Positions 42,901-52,633 of a DNA stretch of 64,000 bases are shown here, piece by piece. The stretch is taken from NCBI GenBank assembly GCA_047967505.1, contig CM106540.1; one strand, 5' to 3'. Position numbers and translations under genes: made by a program. The notes under the pieces were generated by a model. That model did not search any database and had not been told where the DNA came from. It saw only the letters and a program-made list of their open reading frames with translations. The stretch's first letter is position 1. Each line of letters starts with the position of its first letter. This DNA is from Dipteris shenzhenensis (taxonomy: Eukaryota > Polypodiophyta > Polypodiopsida > Gleicheniales).

Positions 42901-43407
42901 TGCTCTCTCCAAAGAGTGAAGTCCTCCTTCTCTGCCCCCTTTTTTGTCTGACGGTAACTCAACCATGTTAAAGTCACCTCCAATCACCCATGAATCCGCA
43001 CTGGGGGCCCAGGAGAACAAATCCTTCCAAATAAGGACACGTTCCCCTCTAATGTTGGAGGCACACAGGTTAAGGAAACCAACCTTAAGTCCTTCAATCA
43101 AAAGAATAATCCACTGAGCTCTAGAGGGAATAATGACTCCATGTCCAACAACTAAGGGGAGAACCGGCTACGAAACTGAAATAGAAGTACCTCCCCTAGT
43201 GCCCAAGGCAGGCGACCAAAAAGTATGGCGAAAAAGCAACTTGCCTGACTTGGCACAATCTCTAGAATCCAATTTGTGCTCTTGAATAAACAAGATATCA
43301 ATGGAACCCCCAGTAACACCTGGATGAAGCTGATCCCCGATCAGCTGTCTACGGCGGCGATGTGGGACGCCACCTAGGCCCTGTATGTTCCAACTAATAA
43401 TCCTCAT
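39976..43407 (-). pseudogene. LINE2 ORF2: endonuclease and RT
   Basis: Start ATG at 43407 (MRIISWNIQGLGG, endonuclease N-terminus). Glu block FIQEHKLDSRDC; a stop at 43168; GGDFNMVELPSDKKGG; and TSDHSPVVLAIL (catalytic His) near 42690. The linker is frameshifted near 42660 and 42200. RT from 42005: LIHLIPKRGCRNLVSQWRPI, QTGFVHGRSIFDN, LLDFEKAYDRVDWGF, SVRQ stop CPLAPFLF, active site LVDDTAVYL near 41345-41370. A 336-residue open stretch (41237-40227) covers the region after RT (VRYLGCQVGLN, NQVLLATAW). Perhaps five lesions in 1100 codons, hence moderately young. LINE2 continues to 39976 before the inverted block. Confidence 0.88.
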
Positions 43408-44915
43408 CGATGGGAGGATGTAGAGTGGAACACCTTACCCGACCTACTGGCAGAAACAAACCCCTCAACAGGGGAAGACCTCCTGCTCGAGGAGCGAGGA
43501 ATGGAACCAAGTGGAGGAAAATCAACAGGGAAAGAACCCTGCCACCTGAAGAAGAAGCCCTGTCAACAAGAAATCCAATCACTGGCTTACCAAAAGTAGA
43601 GGGCACAAACTCCTCCTCTGGGAAATCTGAATCATCTACCAAGGCTGAAAATGAGTTCCTGTGAAGCAAACCAGACACTGGAGTGCGAAGGATCCCTTCT
43701 GAGGGAAGAGGATCAACAGTGTAAACCATCCCCTTCCCCCTATCCAAGGGAGGAAGTGAGGACTGCTCTTGGTCCTATGTCTGCCCAGCCGCGGAGACCT
43801 CTACTGCCTCAAGGGAAGAAGCTGCAACCGGGGAGGAGATCGAAGCTTCAGTGTCCCGGACTGTGCGAGGTGAGACTGGAGGAATAGCTCAAGGTGAAGC
43901 AAACCCACTAGTGTACCCTCATGAACTGAAGGAGGGACCTGCACATGAACCGGAACCCACGGGAATGCGTCGTGTGCCCCTGAGGTAGGAGGAGGTCGAG
44001 GAGCAGGTGATGGACCTATATCACCCCCCTGTCGAGGCCGAGGAGCAGGTGCTGAACCGGTACCACTACCATCCTGAGGAGGACCGCCATGCGGAGGTCG
44101 AGGAACAGGTGTTGGACCTGTACCAACCCTCTGTCGAGGCCTAGGAGCATATCCTGGACCTATATCACCCCCCTGTCGAGGCCGTGGGACGGTAGCTGTA
44201 CCAGGGGCTTCTTGGGCCTTTTCTTCTTCCTGGGGCAATGCTTGGCAAAGTGTCCAATGGTCCTGCATATCCTGCACTGGTCCTGTCTGCCTGAAATCCC
44301 TACTCTCTGGCGAAAAAAGGAACCATCCGGGCGCTGGATCATAACATGGTCCATGTTGAGGTTAGGATCCTTACAGAGGACCCTAACTCTAGGTACCCCA
44401 TCAGCCTTGGTTGCCTCTGCTGCAGTCAATGGCAACCCAGGGAGGGGTGGGATCTCAGCAACCGTGCCAAAATGCTCCCCAATAACAGAAAGCAGTCGAT
44501 GGTAAACCTGGGGAAGCCCGGGAAATCTGAAGAGCGAAAAGATTTCCTTATCTGCCTCCACTGGGTCGAAACCAATATCAAAGGCGTCAAAGAAAATCTT
44601 CCTGTGTCCCAAGTGTAAAAACTCAGCTTTGAGCATAGTGCTCGCAGCCTCTGGAGTGTCAAAAACAACCTGGAAAAAACCTCGTCCCCGTAGAAGAACA
44701 TCTAACAATCGTGGAGTGAGGTCTCAGGGGAGAGCCGCAAGCATCCAGTCTCTAGCTTGGGATCTGGAGGGGTGAGACCCGAAGATGCGTGCTAGCAATG
44801 TGGTAGAACATTCAATCTCTACATCCTTCTTGAGCTGCTGCAACTCGTCTTTACAAAAAGTAATAGTTTTCGCGGCCGGTGGAGGTGGAGCAGGATTGGC
44901 TGACAGAATATCCAT
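43394..44915 (-). pseudogene. LINE2 ORF1 (DUF4283-like, CCHC, Pro/Gly repeats)
   Basis: Start ATG 44915 (MDILSANPAPPPPAAK). An in-frame TGA at 44724-44726 precedes DLTPRLLDVLLRGRGFFQVV, FDAFDIGFDPVEADKEIF and a knuckle C-R-I-C-R-T-I-G-H-F-A-K-H-C near 44265-44225 (CX2CX4HX4C). A Pro/Gly-rich part with PRPRQGG repeats (44200-43990; related DNA units near 44010 and 44157) and a C-terminal part (SGLLHRNSFSALVDDSDFPE, near 43690) end at 43394, overlapping the ORF2 start. At least two frameshifts. The very Pro/Ser/Leu-rich reading upstream of 44915 is 5' UTR, not protein. Confidence 0.75.
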
Positions 44916-45633
44916 CGTAAATCGAGGTGAGGAGGCCGACTCTAACAAATTTGGGGGCTCCTTCCGCTCCAAAAAATGATGCGGGAGAAAGAGGGGGGTA
45001 GAGAACAGGGATAGGAGGTGAGGAGGGAGCGGGGGTAGGGGGCGAGGAGGGGAGGGGTACAGGGGAGAGGCTGAGAGGCTGTAGGGGAGGGGGTGGGCTG
45101 AGAGGGAGGGAGTGCGCAGGCTAGGGAGAGGAGAGGGAGAGGAAGGAGAGGCAGGGAGGGGGCGGGCTGTGAGGCAGGGAGGGGGCGGGCTCAGAGGAGA
45201 GGGAGAGGAGGGAGAGGAGAGGGAGGGAGGGGGCGGCGGTGCAGGCTGAGAGGGAGAGGAGAGGGAGATGAAGGAGAGGCACGGAGGGGGCGGGCTGAGA
45301 GGAAGGGAGGGGGCGAACTGAGAGGAAGGGAGGGGGCGGCGCAGGCTGAGAGGGAGAGGCGAGGGAGAGGAAGGAGAGGCAGGGAGGGGGCGGGCTGAGA
45401 GGCGGGGAGGGGGCAGCGGCGCAGGCTGAGAGGGAGAGGAGAGGGAGCGGGCTGAACGGAAGGGGGCGGGCTGAGAGGGAAAGGAGGAGAAGGGAGGGAG
45501 GGCCTGAGGGAGGGGGAGGGGGAAGGGCTGAGGGCAAGGGTGAGAGGGAGGGAGGGGCTGAGGGAGAGGGGGCAGCAAGGGAGCGGGGAGGAGCAGCAGC
45601 TCTACGATGGTCTTGCGTCTCGTCATAGCACTT
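44916..45633 (-). repeat. LINE2 5' UTR: GC-rich purine/pyrimidine minisatellite
   Basis: On the + strand this is a degenerate array built from GGGAGGGGGCGGGCTGAGAG-like units, nearly all purine except scattered CT and C. On the LINE-sense strand it is C/T-rich. G-runs could form quadruplexes on the + strand. It occupies the place of the LINE internal promoter. Confidence 0.75.
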
Positions 45634-45645
45634 AGGGACAACCCT
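45634..45645 (+). repeat. Target-site duplication AGGGACAACCCT (right)
   Basis: Identical to 38687-38698. Part of it encodes the QGCP motif of the interrupted LINE3 RT. Confidence 0.92.
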
Positions 45646-46165
45646 GTTTGACCCCTATGGTACTCAAGATCTCATCTGTCCAACCTGCGCATGTCTGAAC
45701 TCGGCCTGAGACTCTCTCATAAAGTGCCATGACTGTCCAGACGATCTCCTGATCAAATCCCACTGCCTGTAGGCGTGTGATGAGTCGAGCTCGAGGTACT
45801 ATGTCAAAGGCTTTGCGAAAATCCACAAAGCAGCAATATACCCTCTCCTTCCGTGATCTAGCCTCCTCTATGACACTTCTGAGTGTGAGTATGTGATCCA
45901 TAGTCCTATGGTCTCGCCTAAAACCGGCCTGACCCTCTACTCTGAGCCCTCTCATCTCTGCGGACAGGCTGACCGACACATCCACTACTGCTACATAGAT
46001 CTTGGATATCACATGTCCAATCATGATAGTCCTGTAGTTACTCAGATCTATGGGATCCCCTGCCTTGTGGATGGGGGGGATGGTGTTGCGGGGGAAGCCA
46101 AGGCAAACAGCGTCATTGAATAGCTTTGCAATCGGATAGCATATCTCCTTTATTTTCACCATGGA
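45634..46165 (-). pseudogene. LINE3 RT, N-terminal half
   Basis: An open frame of about 176 residues: IKEICYPIAKLFNDAVCLGF, PIHKAGDPIDLSNYRTIMIG, GQAGFRRDHRTMDHILTLRS, CCFVDFRKAFDIVPRARLIT and STIGVKQGCP, which is RT palm motif A (FVDFRKAFD) through the start of the QGCP block. The active-site half lies beyond the LINE2 insertion at 38698. Little decay here. Confidence 0.88.
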
Positions 46166-46879
46166 TCATGCATGGGTGTTAAAACAATGCATGGACATGA
46201 TTCTACCCATGGAGATGGGACCCAATGTCCATGAGCCTTTGCACAAGCCTTAAACTCACCTAGTTTGAGGCCCATGCAAAGTATCATGGCCATCGGGTCC
46301 CATTTTAAGGCCCGTGCAAAGTATTGGGATCGGGGTTAACGTGCCGATCCCATATGCAATAAACTCAATGCATAGCCCCTCGTGATCCTTAGCTCGGCCA
46401 TTGTGCAGTTTCAATGTCACGTGCTTGACTCCCCCTCTGGTGAACAACGTGCAAGTGGTGGGGCGAGGTGTGTATGAGATCTGGAGTCGGCTGGTGTGGG
46501 ACATCATAAAGATGGTGTGCATACGTGTGCCAAACTCTCGTGTCGGTTAGGGGTGATGGAGACTTACGCTCAAGGAATATCCACCAAAAATCCTTGTTGC
46601 TGTACAAGATGTTCAGCAACTCCTTCTCATTTCGACGAAGAAATGCCTGCTTCTTCCGATGTACGAGACATCGGTACTTGTGTACCGTGTCTGGTGTGTT
46701 CGAAAGGTGACACATGGTTTCAAGTCGGAGTTATTCGCGATAAGCCTTGCACTCCGCATCGTACCAGTTGTTGCAGGGTACAAAACCAAGAGGTGGTGGT
46801 CTAGTGCACCGTGTGGTGTGGGGAAATATTTGGAGGACAACCTCGTGGAGTGTGCGACTAATCAGGGCAGCACGGTCCT
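46166..46879 (-). pseudogene. LINE3 ORF2 linker between endonuclease and RT, with inserted segment
   Basis: Sense pieces KKQAFLRRNEKELLNILYSN, FWWIFLERKSPSPLTDTRVW (46700-46580) and HNGRAKDHEGLCIEFIAYGI (about 46410-46350) fit the region just before RT. Between 46166 and about 46340 the sense is lost in a stretch rich in CATGGxCATG-like repeats, perhaps a small insertion. Nothing else is recognised. Confidence 0.6.
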
Positions 46880-47870
46880 CTATGAGTGGTATGTGATCAA
46901 GAGTCTATTTGGGCATCTAGAGTAGGTAGGGGAGAGGCTATGATCAAAGTGTATGTCGTGGTACGTGTCGTGCTTCATATGTGGTGTGTGTGGTGTGGCT
47001 AAGCGTGGAGTGGCGATAGTGAAGAATAGGTATGTGTGATCAGCTCTTGGAGGAAGTGGTGCTACGATGAAGTTGGTGATACGTGAGGTGAAGGTAGGGG
47101 ATCCCATTATGTAATCTACTACACTAGTGCCCCCCCCATGTGGGAAGCAAGTAAAACCACCTGAGGAGGGCCATAGGTCAAGCCCGTTGTAGATAATGAG
47201 ATCATGCATCATGCCCAGATCAAGGAGCGCGTGTCCATATGGTGTAGCAGGCCCGTGTCGGTCCGATGAGATCCTGGTCATACCTGCTTTGTCTAGGTCC
47301 ATCTCTGGTAGCATGATAGAGTCATCTCTCAAGGAGTGGTGCCTGGCACGTGCTCGTCCTGGCGTTGAAGTCCCCAACAAGGAGAACTTCCCTGCGAGCT
47401 GAAAGGTCTGGGATATCCTAATGTAAGAGTGCATATGGCGATGTCTCACCCTCCTCTCGTGCCACTCTGGCGAAGTGGGATGTGTCTGGCGAGAAGTAGC
47501 ATATTGCTATGAAAAGGTCACGAGTGGCTGTGCGTCAGATCCGGATCCACATGAATCGGGAGTGTGCGTCCTTCCTCTGAACGGAGATGGCTCCAACGAG
47601 GGAAGACCTGTACAATATTGCGACCCTACCTGATCCTCGAACTCCTCCTGTATCCCTCATCTCATCCCTAAAGGCTGACTCCCATGTGTAGCCATTGACT
47701 ATCGGTAGTGGACGCTCTGGGCTCTGGTGTGTCTCCGTGTAAAAGACTATGTCTCGTCCTATGTAAGATTCCGAGAAGTTCCCTGGGTCTGACCATAAGG
47801 TATCATTACAGTTCCAAATGGTGTAGGCTAGGGTCTCGGAAACCTGAGTCTCATAGGCCCCGTCCCCCTA
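46880..47870 (-). pseudogene. LINE3 AP-type endonuclease
   Basis: On the minus strand: SYIGRDIVFYTETHQSPERP (Glu block ETH) near 47770, FRDEMRDTGGVRGSGRVAIL near 47640, DLFIAICYFSPDTSHFARVA near 47490, and after a frame change FSLLGxFNAR-like with PATPYGHALLDLGMMHDLII and GGFTCFPHGGGTSVVDYIMG (46950-47270), with PRADH-Y near 47040 for the catalytic His block. It nicks target DNA in autonomous LINEs. Stops and at least two frameshifts are present. Confidence 0.75.
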
Positions 47871-48047
47871 GGAGGTATGGGTGGGAGCCCGACAAGTGCC
47901 GGTCAACAACCTACCATCTCGGACCACGGCCCATTTCCCCTACTTGTGGGCAGCATCCCCCTACTGGAGAAGAACTCGTCGCTCCTCAATCTATAGTGGT
48001 GTCAAATCCTCATCCATGGACAGAGTGGGATGCTCTCGTAGAGCGGC
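47871..48047 (-). other. LINE3 junction between ORF1 and ORF2
   Basis: A short stretch with several stops in all frames of the LINE sense strand. No separate feature is recognised. Confidence 0.4.
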
Positions 48048-49112
48048 TCAATGTCGGAGTGTCGCTAGTCGAGCATGTGAATCTCTAAAGCGAATGACTA
48101 GGGGCTGCTCTCGGTTAGGGTCTCTCCCAACACGCCATGCTCCCTCTGTGCCATGGTCAGGGACCCCCATGGTGGTGGTCACAAAGGTGATCGCCTCCTC
48201 CATAGGCGTCATCGTGGTGCTGGTGCTGTCTCGCATGATCCCTCGTATCCGGATGTTGAGGGCCTTCAAAGCCCTCTGCTGCTGCTCCTGTATGGCAACT
48301 AAAACGGTTGCCTTTGCGGGCTCCCATTTCGCCACGTCCACCCACCTAGTCATCTCTGCTATAGCCGACTGTATCGTGGCTATCTGTGCCTCTATCTCTG
48401 TGACTGGGGTCCCTCCAGGCGCTGGTCTCAGGGTCCCAAGCTCCTCTCGAAGCTGTGTGATGTCATGTCTGAGCCCCTGGATAAGGGTGCCCTGCTCATG
48501 TATAATGCGGGCCTGCTCCTGGGTGTATCGGGCTTGCTCCTAAGTGTAATGTGTCAGATCTGCCTGACGGGCCCGGATGCTGTGTATCTCAGCCAATAGG
48601 GAGTCCCAAGCATCTGGTGGGGGCCTAAGATATCCTAGTCTAGGTGGGAACGGGATCTCGAGAGGGGTTGGAATGAAGGTGGGCTGCTGAGGTTGTACTG
48701 AGGGTGGGGATAGCGTGATCTGGGCGAGGGAGTGGTATGTAGGAGTAGCGAGGCCGGACGAGGCGATAAAGGGTGGCTGACTAAGAGATAGAGGGGATAC
48801 GAGGGAAAAGTATTGTGGAGTCGTGGCTGGTGGGGCTAGCGGTGGGGCTACTGGGGAGGAGACCTATGATGATGATGCAGGAGAGCGGGAGGAGAGAGGT
48901 GGCGTAGATGATGAGGCGGATGATGGTGGCGAAATAGTGGTGGTAAGCATAGAGGTTGAGGCTGTGGTGAGCGGGATGGGCTTCAGGTGGGCCCCTTTCT
49001 TCTGGGCCGCAATGCTTTCCACTGTCAAACCGCTCCGGTTGCTGCGTTTGTTGAAGTTCTCCAGGCTGAGTTGCTTTTGTGTTTTCCCCTTGTCACCGTT
49101 CCCCTTCCCCAT
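48048..49112 (-). pseudogene. LINE3 ORF1: coiled coil plus RRM-like L1 ORF1p type
   Basis: About 355 codons from ATG 49112 (MGKGNGDKGKTQKQLSLENF) to the stop at 48048, with in-frame stops near 48870 (SSS stop VSS) and 48540 (YT stop EQ). The N-terminus is Ser/Thr/Pro-rich. The middle (about 48600-48360) is a heptad-like helix with the repeat YTQEQARYTQEQAR-like and LIQGLRHDITQLREELGTL, a good coiled-coil candidate. The C-terminal part ALNIRIRGIMRDS, AWRVGRDPNREQPLVIRF and RDSHARL resembles the RRM-like region of L1 ORF1p (RIxGI ... RxG ... RPLIVRF). No CCHC knuckle. This differs from the CCHC-type ORF1 of LINE2 and TG-LINE. Confidence 0.7.
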
Positions 49113-49640
49113 CTCCTCGTGTTTGTAAATTTGGACCGAAGGGTCTCCCTCCTAGTCCCCTGTCCTCATCCCCCTTTGCCATTCATTATGGGGGAGGCAG
49201 CAGTGGGCAAAGGAGAGGTTGCAGGAGGACAAGGCTGCAGGCGGAGGGGGCAAAAAAGGAGCAGCGCGGGAGGTGCAAAGCGGAGGGAAAAGCGGGAGAG
49301 GGAGGCGAGGGAGCAGGGCTGAGGGGCAGCGAGGGGGCAGGGCGGAGGGGCAGCGAGGGGCAGCGAGGGAGCAGGGCGGAGGGGCAGCGAGGGGGCGGAG
49401 GGGCAGCGAGGGAGGTGAGGGAGCAGAGCAGGAGGGGCAGAGCGGGAGGGGGAGAGTGGGAGGGCAGCGCGGTAGGGCAGCTCAGAAAGGGTTGTAGGAG
49501 GGCGGAGGGGCAGAGCGGGAGGGCAGCGCGGGAGAGGGAGGCAAGGGAGCAGGGCGGAGGGGAGAGGGTGCAGGGCGAAGGGGCAGGGCGGAGAGGCAGA
49601 GGCGAGGGGCAGGGTGGAGAGAGAGAGAGAGAGAGAGAGA
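49113..49640 (-). repeat. LINE3 5' UTR with GC-rich minisatellite
   Basis: From about 49240 to 49620 the + strand is an array of GGGGCAGCGAGGG(G/A)GCAGGGCGGAG-like units of variable length, ending in a (GA)n run at 49617-49640. Composition and style are strikingly like the LINE2 5' UTR although the two LINEs are unrelated in sequence. Long open frames on both strands here are low-complexity artefacts. Confidence 0.7.
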
Positions 49641-50292
49641 ATCTGCAAATTGGTTGTATGAATTGACGACGCTCCAAATTGATTGTATTCACACACACAG
49701 GTCCTAGATTCACATTGGAGGTAGAGTCAATGAACACGTCTTCTCTACTCTTGGCCCTAGCAGAAAGTGTTTCTCAATTGATTGACTTTGACAGGGTTCA
49801 ACTATCTGATCCTCATACCATTGTGCAGATTGCTTCATATCTTTTATGCTTCCTTCTTACTACAGACCTGGACACTCTTGCTAGAGATGATGCTAGGCTA
49901 TGAGTCTGGGAATTAATCTAGAGTAGATGACACAGGGTATGAGGGCTTTACTAGATGCACCTTTCACCAGTCTAGAATTCAGACTGTTGTTTTGGCCCTT
50001 GACAGGGAAATGTCCTAGTTCAGATGGGCTACCACACTCTTCCTTTATCAAATTTGGAATATGGTCTCGGTGACCATATCACCTCAGCTATGGGACTTCG
50101 GTGCTATGCCCGATTCACTCACAAAGCTTCTCATTCATCTTATCTAGAAAGGGGGTGCGAAATTTCGGTTAGCCAATGGGAGCCTATCAGTCTCGTGTGG
50201 GTACTACATATGAAGCCTTGGCAAAGGCAACCAACTTGTGGCTGCAGCCCCTCTTCCCAAAAGCTCAATCATGATACATAGACTGTCTCCAT
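49641..50292. other. Unassigned sequence left of a gypsy RT fragment
   Basis: One 74-codon frame (49679-49903, TSSLLLALAESVSQLIDFDR) is not recognised. A short CACACACA run lies at 49691. The right part may be degraded gypsy pol upstream of RT. No firm feature. Confidence 0.3.
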
Positions 50293-50885
50293 GTGACTGC
50301 CATAGAGCACAAGATAGAGCTGAAGCCTGATGCAAAGCCTGTGGCTTGGAAGTATCGGAGATTAGGGCCCCTACAAACCGATGCTTTGCGCTCAGAGTTG
50401 CAGAAACTTGTAGAAGCTGGGTTTATTGTTCCGGTTCACAATACTGAATGGGTTTCACCAGTGGTAGTACCCCAAAGAAAACCAACAAGCTATGGCGGGT
50501 CTGCATCAACTATGAGAAACTCAATCCAGCCACCAAGAGGGACCATCATCCTCTTCCCTTTCAAGACCTCATTCTTGAGAAGGTAAGTGGTCATGAGATG
50601 TATACTTTATGTGATGGTTACTCCGGGTTTTATCAAATCAGAATTGCTGAGGAGGATGCACTTAAAACCACATTTGCCACACCTTGGGGGACATTTGCAT
50701 TCAAAGTAATGCCATTTGGCCTCACCAATGCTCCTGCTACCTTTCAAAGATTTATGCAGATGGTATTTGCTCCTTATTTGGGGGTTTTCTTGGAGGAATG
50801 GGCTAGATGGCACCACAGAAGGATCCCTCTTGATCTCACACTCCTCCACATGCCACCAATTGTTTTTCACATGCTTGGCATGTAG
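50293..50885 (+). pseudogene. Ty3/gypsy RT fragment
   Basis: KIELKPDAKPVAWKYRRLGP and ELQKLVEAGFIVPVHNTEWV (50305-50460) and, after a one-base frame change near 50470, KKTNKLWRVCINYEKLNPAT, MYTLCDGYSGFYQIRIAEED and VMPFGLTNAPATFQRFMQMV to about 50790. These are RT fingers and palm up to the TNAPATF block; the F/YxDD site and everything after are missing. No LTRs flank it. It is distinct from the chromovirus and from the gypsy at 52634. Confidence 0.85.
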
Positions 50886-52633
50886 TCTCTTTTACATTAT
50901 TGAGCACACATGGACATGGGTCCCACTCCTTTATATGACTCATTCTCCCTATTTTGTATAATCACATAATATCATGTTCCAAAACAATTCTCACCCATAT
51001 CAAGGTATTTATAATTTCTACACATGATATTTACAATGATCCATTCCACTGAATCGCCTTACAGTATCTTATAGAATGAGAATTAAAGTGATAGCCACCA
51101 AGCTACCACTTGATTGCTTCTAACATAATCTTATTTTACACGCATAAAATAGATGTCATTACAAAATATAAAAGATATGAAATTTTTGTACAACATCTAG
51201 AGCTTGACATTAGACTATACCATCATGGCATCAACATTGCTAAGCGAGTAGTAAGATGATAGTTGAGCCTTTGTGATAAATTCTCCCTACATCAAATCCA
51301 CAAAAAAAAAGACAATAGGATCTCTTATCAACTCAAAAACAAATAGAAGCGTAACCTTCACAAAAATATAATTAAAAGAAAAACAAAGGGGATCTTATTG
51401 AAATGCACTCCATAGCATGCATACTAAACAAACTTATGTTCATATCTCTGCATTTGAAATCATTGTAACATAACGAGAGAAACAAGATCCTAGTCTAAGA
51501 AGGCCGAATATTACACACATAAATTACTCCTTTTTACTATTACAATCGAAATAAATTTGCAAGATTACCAAACACTCTACAATCATAATACACATCGAAA
51601 CAAATTGTCCATTATGATTTCACTAATAGAGCAGGATTGCATCTCCCTTTCATCCTAATGGGTGCCTTTGAAAATTGATATCTAGAATGAAACAACTAAT
51701 ATCTTCACAATAGAATGGCAAGCTTTTACCAAAGTGATCCAGGATAGCACAAATTACAAGTGTGTGTATTTGAAGCCACTGCCTACTACTGCGACAACTA
51801 GTGTGAACTTTGATATTCAATGCAAGATAGCTATGAGAATTATCATCCACCCCACATACATGGAGCAGAAGAGGATAACCAGAAAGCTTTCAACAATTTC
51901 AGGAGTTGGCATCCCTTGCTAGTTAAACTTCCATGGTGCCCCTCTATGCCTCCTTATAGTACTCCTCTTTCTTGTCACCCCTACCCCTTAGCCAACAAGC
52001 GTACTGTAGACTGCAAGAAAAGAAAGCATGAAAAGAACAAGACAATCGGTACTACTACAGGAACAACTCAGATCTAAAAAAGAGCAACAACAATACGACT
52101 TCATTCTGCCTCACAGAGAGTCGCAAACAAGCCAAAGAGCAACAGGACTCAAGAAGCGGACGAGCCGCTAATCAACAAGCAAAAGAATAGCAAAGAGCAA
52201 TCCAAGAATGATCCGACAAGCAATCGGACAGTAGTCAGCACTAGCAGAGGATGAGCACAAACCCCAAGCCACTGAAAGCAATAAGCACAAAGCTGAAGAA
52301 TCTTGCTGCAACATATCCAAAGCACGATGGATAAGCTGAAATAGCTGCGAAGGTGTTAAGGAATGTTTTGAGCAACTATCTCAAGCAACAAGCTACCACC
52401 AGGTGGAACAACGTCTGACTAGACAATAGTCACTAAAGACGGAGCACAAGCTCTAAACAAGAAAAAGACCCCAATTCAAGAGGATTGGTGAACATCAGCA
52501 CCAACAATCGCTATACAGGCAATACAGCAACAATCCCACTGTCATCTGCAAATAGCACGCGTATCGGAACAACTGACGAAAGGCAAAGTCATTCCGACAT
52601 CTTCTATATAGTTCATGGAGGCACTCCCAGCGA
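50886..52633. other. AT-rich region without recognised genes
   Basis: Below 51650 the sequence is AT-rich with only short frames. Between 51734 and 51922 a 62-codon frame (TATTSVNFDIQCKIAMRIII) is unrecognised. From about 52080 the DNA becomes A/C-rich on the + strand with repeated CAACAA/AAGAGCAA motifs, like the leader of an LTR element preceding the gag start at 52634. I could not identify an LTR or primer site. Confidence 0.4.

Larger units (their letters stand above)
38699..45633 (-). mobile_element. LINE2: full-length L1-like LINE inserted in LINE3
   Basis: 6.9 kb on the minus strand between 12-bp duplications. Order on the minus strand: pyrimidine-rich 5' UTR (45633-44916), ORF1 (44915-43394), ORF2 endonuclease and RT (43407-39976), an inverted block (39975-39031), ORF2 C-terminus and 3' UTR, and a 15-base poly(A) at 38701-38715. 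Unlike TG-LINE it ends in plain poly(A). A second copy enters the window at 63465. Confidence 0.9.
35783..49640 (-). mobile_element. LINE3: minus-strand LINE with coiled-coil/RRM ORF1, split by two later LINEs
   Basis: On the minus strand the order is GC-rich 5' UTR (about 49640-49113), ORF1 (49112-48048), endonuclease (about 47870-46880), RT N-half (46165-45634), RT C-half (38698-38400) and 3' UTR (36394-35783), ending in a (CTTT)n run. The RT is cut by LINE2 (38699-45633) and the 3' region by TG-LINE copy H (36395-38018). Its 3' end directly abuts the TG tail of copy G. Outer borders are approximate. RT and ORF1 differ clearly from those of the other two LINE families. Confidence 0.8.

Noticed and set aside
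44916-45641. Pro/Ser/Leu-rich 300-residue minus-strand frame
   Set aside because: It comes from the purine/pyrimidine minisatellite of the LINE2 5' UTR. The plausible ORF1 start is the ATG at 44915.
47881-48543. 220-residue + strand frame
   Set aside because: It is the antisense shadow of LINE3 ORF1, whose minus-strand reading has a coiled coil and RRM-like motifs.
49079-49737. Arg/Gly/Glu-rich and Pro-rich frames on both strands
   Set aside because: Low-complexity translation of the LINE3 5' UTR minisatellite; several frames are open at once.
51734-52077. Possible small host gene
   Set aside because: Short, without motif, start context or introns, in an AT-rich retroelement setting. No support beyond an open frame.
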